The position numbers and the translations under genes are program-made. A DNA stretch of 64,000 bases from the NCBI RefSeq assembly GCF_017353255.1, contig NZ_JAFMYU010000002.1, positions 124,001 through 188,000 on the forward strand. The letters run 5' to 3'. The DNA comes from Fibrella aquatilis. GTDB lineage: Bacteria > Bacteroidota > Bacteroidia > Cytophagales > Spirosomataceae. This document shows positions 17,492 through 27,300 of this stretch, piece after piece; position 1 is the first letter of the stretch, and the number at the start of each line of letters is the position of its first letter. The notes beneath the pieces are model-generated. The model searched no databases. It saw nothing but the letters and a program-made list of their open reading frames with translations, and had not been told where the DNA came from.

Positions 17492-19432
17492 ATGGAAGAA
17501 CAAACAAACCCAACCAACCGCCCCGGTGGCGATAGCCCGGACAAACGTGCTGAAGACCGGAGCGAGCGGCCCGGCGGCGACAGGCCAGAGGGTGAGCGCA
17601 CCGGTAGCGGGCGAAATCGCAACCGGAACCGCAACCGGGGTCGTGACCGCAACCGCGACCGGCAGCCGCAGGGCGAACGCACCGAAGGCGAAGGTGCCGA
17701 GGGTGTTGAACTGGCCGATGGCCAGGCCGAGGCTGCCGCAATACAAGCCCCCCGCCCCCCCCGCGACAACACACCCCGGTCTGAACGTCCCCCCCGCGAC
17801 AACGCCGAACGAGGCGACCGCCCCCCCCGCGAACCGCGCCCCAACCAGCCGGAGCGCAGCGGGCAAGACAGGCAACCGGCTGACCGGCAGCGCGATGGTC
17901 GCGAAAGCCGCAATGAACGCGGTGGACAAGACCGTAACCGCGACCGTGACCGGCAGTTTGCTGACCGGCAGCGCGACAGTCGTCAGGAGCGGTCAACAAC
18001 AGATCGGCCGGTGCGCGTGGCCTCGCCTGACTTTTATATTGATAAAGACGACGACATTGACCCCGCCGACGGACGGCCCATGAGCCGGGTGCAGGGTGGG
18101 TCGGTGTTTGAGCAGTATGACGACGAACCCGCTCGTATGGCTCCTGCTACGTTGCCCCCTTTGTCGGAACAGGAGCGGCTGGTGATTGGCATTACCCTGG
18201 GCGATTACAACGGCGTGGGGCCGGAAGTGATTCTTAAAGCCCTGCAAAATAACCAGTTACTGCGCATTTGTACCCCCATCATCTACGGATCGATGCGGGT
18301 GCTGAACCGCTATCGGAACCTGCTGAATATGAAAGACTGGACGCTCAACGGTATCCAGCAGGCATCGCAGGCAAGCCATAAGCACACCAACGTGATCACC
18401 TGTTTCAGCGAAACGATTCCCGTACCGGTGTCTGTTGTCGCCGCCAAGCCAGCCCCCGCTGTTGTGGCCGAACCCGTTGCCGTTGAGCCGGTTGCTGCCA
18501 TGCCTGTGGCTGTTGACACGCCTGAATCTAAAACGGAGCCTGTAGCCGCATCCGAAACGCCTGCGCCAACCGACGCCGTTGCTGAATCTACGCCCGAACC
18601 TGAGTCTACACCCGACCCCACGCCGGTGCCTGCTGTGGTACCACAAACGGTTGACATTCAACCGGGTAAGGTAACGCCCGAAGCCGGTGCTGCTGCGCTT
18701 GCCTGCCTGAACCGGGCCGTGGAAGACCTGAAAGCCGGGCAACTGCACGCCATCGTTACGGCACCCATCAACAAGCACAACATTCAGTCGGCGGCGTTTG
18801 CGTTTCCGGGGCATACCGAATACCTCGCCAACGCGTTTGGCGTACCCGACGACCTGATGTTTATGGTGAGCGAAAACCTGAAAATTGGGGTTGTCACGGG
18901 CCACGTGCCGCTGGGTAAGGTTCGCCAATACATCACCAAACCAGCCATTCAGACCAAACTCGATTTCATGTTCCAGTCGCTGAAGCAGGATTTCGGTATT
19001 GCGCGGCCAAAGATTGCGGTGCTGGGTCTAAACCCCCACGCGGGCGAAAACGGGTTGATTGGTCACGAAGAAAAAGACATTATCACGCCGCTGATCAACG
19101 AGATGCGCCGCAAGGGTGAACTGCTCTATGGCCCCTTCCCCGCCGACGGTTTTTTTGGTACCCGTGCTTACCGTAAGTACGACGCCATACTGGCCATGTA
19201 CCACGATCAGGGCCTGATTCCATTCAAAGCCATCGCCTTTGAAGAGGGCGTGAACTTCACGGCGGGCCTTCCCATTGTGCGCACCTCGCCCGACCACGGC
19301 ACCGCCTACGATATTGCCGGCAAAGGCCTTGCCGACGAGACATCCATGATTCAGGCCATCTACACCGCCGTCGACGTAGCCCGTCGCCGCAAAGAGTACC
19401 AGGAACTAGCCGCAAATGCACTCAAAAAATAG
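17492..19432 (+). CDS. pdxA: PdxA 4-hydroxythreonine-4-phosphate dehydrogenase with disordered N-terminus and internal insert
   Basis: Enzyme of vitamin B6 synthesis, about twice the usual length (646 versus about 330 residues). Residues 1-220 are an unusual low-complexity region rich in Arg, Asn, Asp, Gly and Pro with NRNRNRNRGRDRNRDR and PPRDN repeats. The catalytic domain starts near residue 224 (RLVIGITLGDYNGVGPEVI). A second insert of about 77 residues, Pro/Ala/Val/Thr-rich, occupies 310-386. The metal ligands are kept: His471 (TGHVPLG), His516 (LNPHAGE) and His571 (YHDQGL), with exactly the 45 and 55 spacing of E. coli His166, 211 and 266. An internal ATG at 18137 (Met216) could give a shorter form. 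yicC follows 12 bp after. Confidence 0.9.
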   Translation: MEEQTNPTNRPGGDSPDKRAEDRSERPGGDRPEGERTGSGRNRNRNRNRGRDRNRDRQPQGERTEGEGAEGVELADGQAEAAAIQAPRPPRDNTPRSERPPRDNAERGDRPPREPRPNQPERSGQDRQPADRQRDGRESRNERGGQDRNRDRDRQFADRQRDSRQERSTTDRPVRVASPDFYIDKDDDIDPADGRPMSRVQGGSVFEQYDDEPARMAPATLPPLSEQERLVIGITLGDYNGVGPEVILKALQNNQLLRICTPIIYGSMRVLNRYRNLLNMKDWTLNGIQQASQASHKHTNVITCFSETIPVPVSVVAAKPAPAVVAEPVAVEPVAAMPVAVDTPESKTEPVAASETPAPTDAVAESTPEPESTPDPTPVPAVVPQTVDIQPGKVTPEAGAAALACLNRAVEDLKAGQLHAIVTAPINKHNIQSAAFAFPGHTEYLANAFGVPDDLMFMVSENLKIGVVTGHVPLGKVRQYITKPAIQTKLDFMFQSLKQDFGIARPKIAVLGLNPHAGENGLIGHEEKDIITPLINEMRRKGELLYGPFPADGFFGTRAYRKYDAILAMYHDQGLIPFKAIAFEEGVNFTAGLPIVRTSPDHGTAYDIAGKGLADETSMIQAIYTAVDVARRRKEYQELAANALKK

Positions 19433-19444
19433 TTGTCCCTCCTT

Positions 19445-20335
19445 ATGCTAACATCCATGACCGGCTTCGGCACGGCAACCGTTGAAGCGAATGGCTTATC
19501 AGCCACCGCTGAAGTTAAAACGCTGAATTCTAAGTTCTTAGACATATTCTGTCGGCTGCCACGCGGATTCTCTGACCGGGAAATCGAGGTGCGTAACCTA
19601 CTCACGCAACGCCTGGAACGCGGTAAAGTAGAGTTCAACCTGACCGTAACCCGCACCGCCGACGTGCGTCCCGCCGTAACGGTGAACCGGCCGCTGATTC
19701 AGGCCTACATTAACGACCTTACCCAAAGCGCCAGGGAATTACGGCGGGAGGTGTCGGACGAGACCATCTTCAAGATGGCGCTGGGTATGCCCAACGCGTA
19801 TTTGAGCGAGAGCAGCAGCCAAACCGACACCGCGCAGGAAGACTGGGCCGCCGTGCAGGAGGCCATCAACCAGGCTATTGCGGGTTGCCAGGAATTCAGG
19901 CGGCAGGAGGGGGCTTCATTGGAAAGTAAGCTCACCGAATACATTCAAAGCATTGCCGCCCGCCTTGCCGACGTAGAAGTACAGGATGCCGAGCGTATTC
20001 CCGCCGTGCGTGAACGGATGCGCGCTGGCGTGACCGAACTGCTTGGTAATGAAGATTTTGACCGCAATCGGTTTGAGCAGGAACTGGTTTATTACGTCGA
20101 GAAACTGGATATTTCGGAAGAGAAAGTCCGGCTGAAAAACCACCTCAGCTATTTCAGGGAAGTGCTGGAGTCGGCGGAGGCAAATGGGAAGAAACTCAAC
20201 TTCATCGCCCAGGAAATTGGCCGCGAGATCAACACCATCGGCTCGAAAGCCAACGATGCCACGGTGCAGCGGTTTGTGGTGCAGATGAAAGACGAACTGG
20301 AGAAGATCAAAGAGCAGACCATGAACGTGATCTGA
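19445..20335 (+). CDS. yicC: YicC family endoribonuclease
   Basis: A 296-residue YicC-family protein (MLTSMTGFGTATVEANG at the N-terminus, then LNSKFLDIFCRLPRGFSDREIEVR). The C-terminal DUF1732 part ends NFIAQEIGREINTIGSKAND, the best conserved stretch, followed by VVQMKDELEKIKEQ. E. coli YicC is reported as an RNase acting on RyhB. The ATG at 19445 is preferred to a TTG at 19433. It starts 12 bp after pdxA and is probably cotranscribed with it. Confidence 0.92.
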   Translation: MLTSMTGFGTATVEANGLSATAEVKTLNSKFLDIFCRLPRGFSDREIEVRNLLTQRLERGKVEFNLTVTRTADVRPAVTVNRPLIQAYINDLTQSARELRREVSDETIFKMALGMPNAYLSESSSQTDTAQEDWAAVQEAINQAIAGCQEFRRQEGASLESKLTEYIQSIAARLADVEVQDAERIPAVRERMRAGVTELLGNEDFDRNRFEQELVYYVEKLDISEEKVRLKNHLSYFREVLESAEANGKKLNFIAQEIGREINTIGSKANDATVQRFVVQMKDELEKIKEQTMNVI

Positions 20336-20356
20336 TCGATACAACTGAGCGTTTGG

Positions 20357-21331
20357 CTAAACGCTCAGGATTTTCACCATCCGAAGCAGGTCTTCGCTGA
20401 TGGGTTTGGGCAGGCGGATAGTGTCGCGGAAAGGGGTGTACACCAGTTCATTGTTGATCACGCCCGCCATCACGTTTTTCTCGCCGTTCATCAGGCCCTC
20501 CAGCGCGCCAAGGCCCAGGCGACTGGCCAGAATGCGGTCGTAGGCCGTGGGGATGCCGCCGCGCTGAATATGGCCCAGCGTAGTCACGCGCATGTCCAGT
20601 TCTTCGTCGATGAGCTTGCTGATTTTTTCGGCTACTTCGGCGGCGCTGCCTTCTTCCTCGCCCTCGGCTACTACCACGATAGACGACGACTTGCTACGCA
20701 CAAATCCCTGTTTCAGTGTATTGACTACCTCTGATATGGGCGTGAGCACTTCGGGCACCATCACCATTTCGGCCCCGCCCGCAATACCCGACTGAATGGC
20801 AATGTAGCCAGAGTCGCGGCCCATCACTTCAATGATAAAAATGCGGTCGTGCGAATCGGCGGTGTCGCGGATTTTGTCAATAGCCTCCAGGGCCGTGTTT
20901 ACCGCCGTGTCGAAGCCAATAGTATAGTCGGTACCATAGAGGTCATTGTCTATAGTGCCGGGTGCACCCACAGTGGGTATGCCGTATTCGTCGTAGAAAA
21001 TGGTGGCCCCCGTAAAGGTACCGTTGCCGCCAATGGCAACGAGGCCCTCGATGCCGAACTTCTGAATTTGCTCGTGAGCTTTGGCCCGACCCTCGGGGGT
21101 CATAAACTCTTTACTGCGAGCCGATTTCAGGATTGTACCCCCCCGCTGAACAATGTTGCTCACCGAGTGCGACGTCATCTGAAAAATATCGCCGTTGATC
21201 ATTCCGGTATACCCCCTTCTGATGCCAAATACCTCGATTCCGTGGTAGACAGCCCCGCGCACAACGGCCCGGATACAGGCGTTCATACCCGGTGCATCGC
21301 CCCCGGAAGTAAACACAGCAATACGTTTCAT
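20357..21331 (-). CDS. pfkA: ATP-dependent 6-phosphofructokinase
   Basis: A 324-residue group I phosphofructokinase that commits fructose 6-phosphate to glycolysis. Motifs: TSGGDAPGMNACIRA (ATP loop, 8-22), TILKSARSKEF, GTIDNDLYGTDYTIGFDTA (substrate and catalytic Asp128), EVMGRDSGYIA and LGHIQRGG. Gly104 and the loop around 125 indicate ATP rather than PPi use. Odd point: the loop usually read GGDGS/GGDGT is GGNGT here, so Asn103 replaces the Asp that lines up with E. coli Asp103. The gene converges with yicC, 21 bp apart. Confidence 0.93.
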   Translation of the reverse strand: MKRIAVFTSGGDAPGMNACIRAVVRGAVYHGIEVFGIRRGYTGMINGDIFQMTSHSVSNIVQRGGTILKSARSKEFMTPEGRAKAHEQIQKFGIEGLVAIGGNGTFTGATIFYDEYGIPTVGAPGTIDNDLYGTDYTIGFDTAVNTALEAIDKIRDTADSHDRIFIIEVMGRDSGYIAIQSGIAGGAEMVMVPEVLTPISEVVNTLKQGFVRSKSSSIVVVAEGEEEGSAAEVAEKISKLIDEELDMRVTTLGHIQRGGIPTAYDRILASRLGLGALEGLMNGEKNVMAGVINNELVYTPFRDTIRLPKPISEDLLRMVKILSV

Positions 21332-21494
21332 TGGGTCAACTTAATTTTTCGTAGTATTCAACAACTGTGCTGATCATAGCCTGACCAGGTGCCTTAAATC
21401 GGCATCAACTGAACACGCAAAAATACCCGCATTTTCAGATTTTAAGCCATACTGCTTCGATTTAACCGGTCTTTTCACGAAAAGACAACAAAAG

Positions 21495-24323
21495 CTATTC
21501 CTTGAAAAAGCGTACGCTTTTGCTCCGCGAACCGTCGGTGAGGTGCAGGAGGTAGATGCCCAGTGGCAGGTCATACACGGGCATGTCGAGGTAGAACAGA
21601 CCCTGCCGAAATCGCAACGGCATGGCCTCTTTCCTGACGTTGCCGATGATGTCGTAGACCGTAACGTTAACGGTGGTGGCGCCCGGCCGCACATACCGCA
21701 CAAAGAGGGTGCCGGGCGTGGGGTTAGGATAAATGACAAACGTGCTGTCGGCACCATCGAAGGCCACCAGCGAGTCAGGAAGGGTGCTCAGCCCCGCCCA
21801 CGACGACCGTTGCACCGTTTTTTCGGCAGAAAAGCTAACGCACTGTTGCTGCGTCACTTGCAGCCGGTAGGCCCCTGGCGTATTGACCAGTAACTGCCGA
21901 TCTACGGCACCCGCAATGGGCTGCCGGTCGCGCTGCCACTGGTAAATAAATTCGGGTCCGACAGGACCAATGAGCCGGATACTGGCCCCGTTGGGCAACT
22001 GAATGTCGTCTTCGGCGGGCAAGAGCAGAGGGGTGCCCAACGTGGTTGGCTGCGCCGATACGGCCACCGACTGGGCTGCGCAGTTGCGCAAAGTGGCCTT
22101 TGCCATGTAGATGCCCGGTTGTGCAACGGCAATAGACGTGCCTGTTACCCCCGTCAACAGTTGGCCGTTTCGGAACCAACTGAGCGTGCTGCCTGCCTCG
22201 ACCGTAGCCGAGAGCGGCACGGACGAATTACTGCTACACAAATATAGACTTGTTGCGGGCGACAGGCGCACCTGCGGGCTGAACAACCGCACCCGTACCG
22301 GTGCCGACACGCCTACACAACCTGTGACCTGATCGGTGTAGCGCAGGGCGTAGCTACCACTGGTTTGCACGGTCGTTTCAGGGGCATCGTTGGTGGGGGT
22401 GGGCACACCGTCGCGAAGCCATTCGTAGTGCAGGCCGGGTATATCGTCGGTTTTCAGCGTCAGCGTATTACCCACGCAGAGGGTCGTGTCGGGGCGGTTC
22501 AGGATAGCGCGGGCGGGCAGGCTGCAAGCACGCTCTTTCTGGCCGCTAACAATGACCGAAAAGGGCTGACCGGCATCGCGGAGGGTGTTTTTGTGCGTTA
22601 CCTTCACCATATACGTCTGCCCGGCCACGGGGTTGGTAATGCATACCTGCTCTACATTATCGCGGCTATTGTCGCCACGGGTAGCCTTGTCGGCGGGGCG
22701 GTCGGGGTTCAGGATATAAGGCAGGGTGGTCTGGCCGTTGCCTACCACCCGTAGGTCGAGGTCATTGACGATTTTGGGAATACGGCTATTGAGCGAAATG
22801 GGGTTGAGCGGACTTACGGGGCCTTCGGGGTCGGTCCAGCACAGCGTGACGACCAGCGGCTGACCGCCCTGCGCCACCACCGACAGGGTGTAAGTTTGAG
22901 CGTTGGGCAGGGTCTGTTCGCTTAACTGATGGCCCTGGTTCAGGTTCTGAATTACGGCGGCTGCAGCGGTGGTATTGAGCAGCCCCCAGCCCTGCCGGTA
23001 GTCGGGGCCGGGGTCGGGCGTAAGGCGTGAGGCGGTGTGGATGGCCAGCCCGCGCAGGGTAGCTGCCCGCAAAAAACGCCCATTGGTCTGGCGGGTATAC
23101 AGTTCCTGCAACAGCAGCAGCGACCCCGTTACGTTGGCCGCCGCCATCGAGGTGCCGGTGTTGACGCCATAATCAGTGGTTCCGCTGGCCAACGTAGAAT
23201 ACACTCGCGTACCAATGCCCAGCAAGTCGGGTTTGATGCGCCCGTCGTCGGTAGGTCCCCAGCCACTGTAGGGCGATGAGGCTAGTCTAACTGGTTCATT
23301 ATCAGAACTAAGATCAATGTCGGCGGCACCTACCGTCAGCACGTTTTTGGCCGTGGCTTCGGCCGGGATCACATCATAGGCGTCGTTGCGGCTGCGGGAG
23401 GCGGTGCTTTGTGCATTGGTGTTGGCCAGAAAATAGGCTGTCCCTGCTGCCGGTCCGGTCTCGGTGCGCTTGTTATCGGCCGACCGCACCATGAGGTAAT
23501 AGGGATTGGTGTAGGCCAGGCGGTCAATGTCGCGGGCTTTGGCGGTGTAGAAACCAAAGAGGTAATCTTCGGTAGTGCTGACAGCGGTATTGCCCCACCA
23601 TTCCCACTTCAGATTGGGGTCGGTGCCGGGTCGGCTGAGGTTCTGCACCCAGCCTGCCAGCGGGCCATAGGCGTGCACCGACAGGAGCAGGCCGGGGGCG
23701 GCGGCGGTCATTTCGGCCAAGTCGTCGGTATAATCCCAAACTTGCAGCGAAGCGCCGTTGGCCATGCCCCGTGCGGCGGGCGACAACCCTTTGGCTATCA
23801 GCGTACCGGCCATATGGGTGGCGTGGTTGCTCAGGGTGCCGGTGGTATTTCGTTGCCGAACGCGCCCGCCAAACTCCTGATGGCCCGCCAGCACCAGTCC
23901 CCCGTCCCACAGCCCCAATTTTCCGGCCACAAAACTGCTGCCGGTCAGTTGCAGACCGGTGGCATTCTGGCCAAAGAGGGGCAGTGTGCGGGTGCCCAGG
24001 GCCGCTTCGGTGTTATGTAGCCCGTAAACAATGGGGTGGCCCGTTTCGTCAGTGCCCATCCAGCGCCGGGGGCGGTAGTTGGACCGTTTTTTGCTAGGCT
24101 CCAAAAAAGACACCCCACCCCCGGCCGGTTGATTGGGCGTAGGGGTAGGGTGCGCAGCAGGCTGATGAAAACCGGGTTTTGCCGGGCGTAGCGGGGTTAT
24201 TGGCTGGGCGTGGGCTACTCCACACGCTACTACCCACAGCGTGAGCCACTTACCTGCCCGGTAGAGCTGAAGCGGGCGGCATGTGTTGACGGTTAGGTGT
24301 CGTAAAGAGCGGGCCAGCTTCAA
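21495..24323 (-). CDS. T9SS-exported subtilisin-like serine protease (S8), shorter paralog
   Basis: A 942-residue secreted S8 peptidase. It has a long signal region (to about residue 40, VAHAQ), catalytic Asp in LWDGG, His in NHATHMAGT and Ser in GTSMAAANV, where the usual Pro after the Ser motif is Ala. The oxyanion Asn sits in RSADNK. A PPC/P-domain-like part (about 480-600) and Ig-like repeats follow, and the last 80 residues form a type A T9SS sorting domain (VIYPNPTPG ... LPLGIYLLHLTDG). No ATG fits; TTG at 24323 is the only plausible start because a stop lies two codons upstream. It follows its larger paralog by 15 bp and is likely cotranscribed. Confidence 0.88.
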   Translation of the reverse strand: MKLARSLRHLTVNTCRPLQLYRAGKWLTLWVVACGVAHAQPITPLRPAKPGFHQPAAHPTPTPNQPAGGGVSFLEPSKKRSNYRPRRWMGTDETGHPIVYGLHNTEAALGTRTLPLFGQNATGLQLTGSSFVAGKLGLWDGGLVLAGHQEFGGRVRQRNTTGTLSNHATHMAGTLIAKGLSPAARGMANGASLQVWDYTDDLAEMTAAAPGLLLSVHAYGPLAGWVQNLSRPGTDPNLKWEWWGNTAVSTTEDYLFGFYTAKARDIDRLAYTNPYYLMVRSADNKRTETGPAAGTAYFLANTNAQSTASRSRNDAYDVIPAEATAKNVLTVGAADIDLSSDNEPVRLASSPYSGWGPTDDGRIKPDLLGIGTRVYSTLASGTTDYGVNTGTSMAAANVTGSLLLLQELYTRQTNGRFLRAATLRGLAIHTASRLTPDPGPDYRQGWGLLNTTAAAAVIQNLNQGHQLSEQTLPNAQTYTLSVVAQGGQPLVVTLCWTDPEGPVSPLNPISLNSRIPKIVNDLDLRVVGNGQTTLPYILNPDRPADKATRGDNSRDNVEQVCITNPVAGQTYMVKVTHKNTLRDAGQPFSVIVSGQKERACSLPARAILNRPDTTLCVGNTLTLKTDDIPGLHYEWLRDGVPTPTNDAPETTVQTSGSYALRYTDQVTGCVGVSAPVRVRLFSPQVRLSPATSLYLCSSNSSVPLSATVEAGSTLSWFRNGQLLTGVTGTSIAVAQPGIYMAKATLRNCAAQSVAVSAQPTTLGTPLLLPAEDDIQLPNGASIRLIGPVGPEFIYQWQRDRQPIAGAVDRQLLVNTPGAYRLQVTQQQCVSFSAEKTVQRSSWAGLSTLPDSLVAFDGADSTFVIYPNPTPGTLFVRYVRPGATTVNVTVYDIIGNVRKEAMPLRFRQGLFYLDMPVYDLPLGIYLLHLTDGSRSKSVRFFKE

Positions 24324-24338
24324 AGATTAGTGCGTTCG

Positions 24339-27300
24339 TTAGTGCTTTACTATTGTTTTGACCTTTGGCGGTTGCGTTGGGTCATCTACTACCTGTACAA
24401 AAAACGTACCGGCTGGCAGGCTGCTCACGTCGAGCATGGCGCGCCAGCCACTTAGCCAACGGTCCATGGGCTGCTGGCTCAGGCGGGTGCCCCGCGCGTC
24501 GTAGAGCGTAACGCTGGGCTGAACCGTAACAGCCGTGCCGTCGAGGTCAACGGTCAGGCGCTGCTGGGCCGGGTTGGGGTATACCCGGAAGGAGGCGTTG
24601 GCCGGTTCGGTAGCCAAAATCACGATGTACACTTCGTCGGAAAGGGCCTCTCCACAGCCGTTGCTGTTAGCCCGTACCGAATACCGCCCTGTTTGGGGGG
24701 CGCTGAACGTAGGCCCCGTGGCACCCGGTACGGGCACCCCCGCCGCAAACCACTGGTTGCCCGTTGGCACGCTCGACATCAGCAACACGCCCGTTTGCGA
24801 TATGGTGGGCGCTGTGGCTGGCCGCACGGTGACAGCAATGGCCGACGTAGACACGGGTGCACAGCTTCCGCTCACCTGCACAGCGTAACTACCTGGCTGT
24901 GAAGCCACGTAGCTGAGGCTGGTAGCCCCTGCAATGGCCTGTCCGTTCAGTAACCACTGGTAGGAAAGCACCTCGCCCGACACCACCGTGGTGGCTGCGC
25001 CGCGCAATGATACCGTGCCCCCCTGGCAAAACGTAGTGGAGCCGTCGGCCGTGATGGATGCCGTTGGCGAGGGCCGCGTTTGTACGCTCACGGCCGTGCG
25101 GCCGCTGGTGGCGCAGGCTAATGGTCTGATCTGCATGTCGTAGAGGTAGTACCAGGCCGTTTTTAACGTGTCTGGGTTGCCGGTGGTGGCGTTGTTGAAC
25201 AGCGAGCCTTTGATGCTCACCAGCACGTCGCCCGACTGGCTTTTGAGTTCGAACGGAAAACCAGACACCAGCGAATTACTGCGGAAAATGGTTACGCCGT
25301 CTTCGTAATCAATGGCAATCTTGTAGTCACCAGCGTCGGGAATGGTCAGGTTGAGGGGATAAACGGCTCCCTGGTCGGCTGGGTCGTCGAGTTGCTGACC
25401 ACCCGAATTGGTGAGTGAAGCAGGGGTGGTGCGCGTGGCTACTACGTCAATCGTAGCCGATGAGATCACGGTTTCGTCGAAACGGCGTACCGAGAAGGTC
25501 AGCCGCCCCGGTGCGCCGGTGTAGATTCTGGCCCGCTCGATGCGCAGGGGCACTTTGGTGCTGATGAGTGGTTGCGGACCGAAGTTGCCAAAGTACGTAC
25601 CGCCGCCAAACTCACTTTTACCCGCTGGTCCCAGCCGCCCGCTGAAATCGTTGGTGGCGGCGTAGTAGACAGTTTTGGCAGGGCTAGTAGTCTGATTACC
25701 AGCGGCCAGCAGGGTGCCGCCCGTGGGCAGGTCGTACCAAAAGGCAGTGCCCGTACCCGCATTGCGCAGGGTAACGCTGGGGTCGCTGCCACAGGCTGCC
25801 GCCGAAAAAATGCCCGTTTCGGCACCCGTGCCCACTACCCGCGTTTCGGTCAGCACGTTGTTGGTCGTGTCCTGATCGCCGGGCAGCGCCACCCGGCTGC
25901 GGAACACATAGGATTGACCCGTGGTGAGCGATATTGAGTTGGGCAGGGTAAACGTAACGAGTGCATCGCGGTAGGCCCGCAGCAGCGAGACCGTGCTGCT
26001 GAGCGACGCCACTGGCGTACCCGTGGTGGTGCTTATTTGCAGCGACACCGGCACATTGCGTTGGTCGGAACCGGCGGCATTGCGCACCCGCACCGACTGC
26101 GTTTGGGTGTTGGGGCAGAGGGGACCGGCCAGAGTGCCCAGCGCGGCCAGGGCTACGTCGGTGGTCGGGCGAATCACGCGGAGAAGGTAGTCCTGGGTTT
26201 CGCCGTTACCGTAGCTGCCGCAACCCTGCACCGCGGCGGGGTCGCCTGTTTCAACGGCCACTATTCGCAGCCGGACCAGCGTACCCGCCGTGACAGACGC
26301 GGGCGGGGTGAGGGTAGTCACAAACTGACCGGGACCAGTCAACACGCCCGACGTAGCCAGCAAATCGCCCGCGTCAGTGAAGGCACCGTTGCCATTCCAG
26401 TCGGCAAATACCTTCACGATGGCGTTGCGGCTGGCCCCGCAGGTGCCGGTGGTCACAGTCAGCGGAATGGGCTGGCCGGGCTGCACGTCGGTGGTGGGGG
26501 CGGTGGTCATGAAGTCGGAATAGGTGGTGCAACCTGCCGCACCGGCCTGAGTTACGCCCGCAAATTGTACTTGACTGATCTTGGTGTCAGCCGACGACGT
26601 AGGGGCCGAGGCGCAGTAGGCCGTGCCACCAATGCCGCTCAGCAGCAGGGCGTAATCCTGCTTGGTGCCCGACAAGGTGCCTTTGTGGCTGATGGTGAGT
26701 GTGTAGGTGCGGCCCGGCACGGGGTTGGCGATGTACACCTGCTCTACGTTGTCGCGGATGTTGTCGCCACGAGTGGCGGGCTGGGCGGGTTGTTCGGGGT
26801 CGAGTATCCAGGGCTGGGTAGTAGTGGTGCCGTCGCCCAGGCGGGCGTCGAGGTCATTGACCAGTCTGGGGGTGCGGTTGTTGAACCGGTTGGTGGCGGG
26901 CGTGGCGGCTCCTTCGGGGTCACTCCAGCAGATGGTAGCCACCAGCGGCCCCCTGCCCGACGCCACCACCTGAAGCGTGTAAGTCTGGCTTTGGGCAAGC
27001 GTCCGCTCGTCGATGAGGTAATTTTTGTCGCTGTTCTGGATGGCGCGGGCGGCGCGTTCGATGTTCAGCAACCCCCAGCCCGCCTGATAGTCGGGACCGG
27101 GCGCGGGGCCTGCTTCTTCGGCAGTGTGCAGGGCCAGGCCTTTGAGCGTACTAGCCCGCATGAGCTTACCCGCGTTGAGCTGGCTGTAATATTCCTGCAA
27201 CAGCAGCAATGACCCCGACACGTTGGGCGCCGACATCGACGTGCCACTCAACGCCCCGTAGGCCGACGATGCCGACGAGTTGGTGGAAATGACATTGACC

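Noticed and set aside
17484-17999. Antisense frames with Arg/Ser- or Val/Ala-rich products over the pdxA head
   Set aside because: Arise from the repeated codons of the disordered pdxA head; the sense frame is fixed by continuity with the PdxA fold.
17010-18083. 357-codon plus-strand frame overlapping the dehydrogenase and the start of pdxA
   Set aside because: Begins antisense to the dehydrogenase and continues in a wrong frame of the pdxA low-complexity head; no domain seen.
26037-27212. 391-codon antisense frame inside the large subtilase
   Set aside because: Gly/Val/Arg-rich shadow of a GC-rich coding region; the subtilase motifs are on the other strand.
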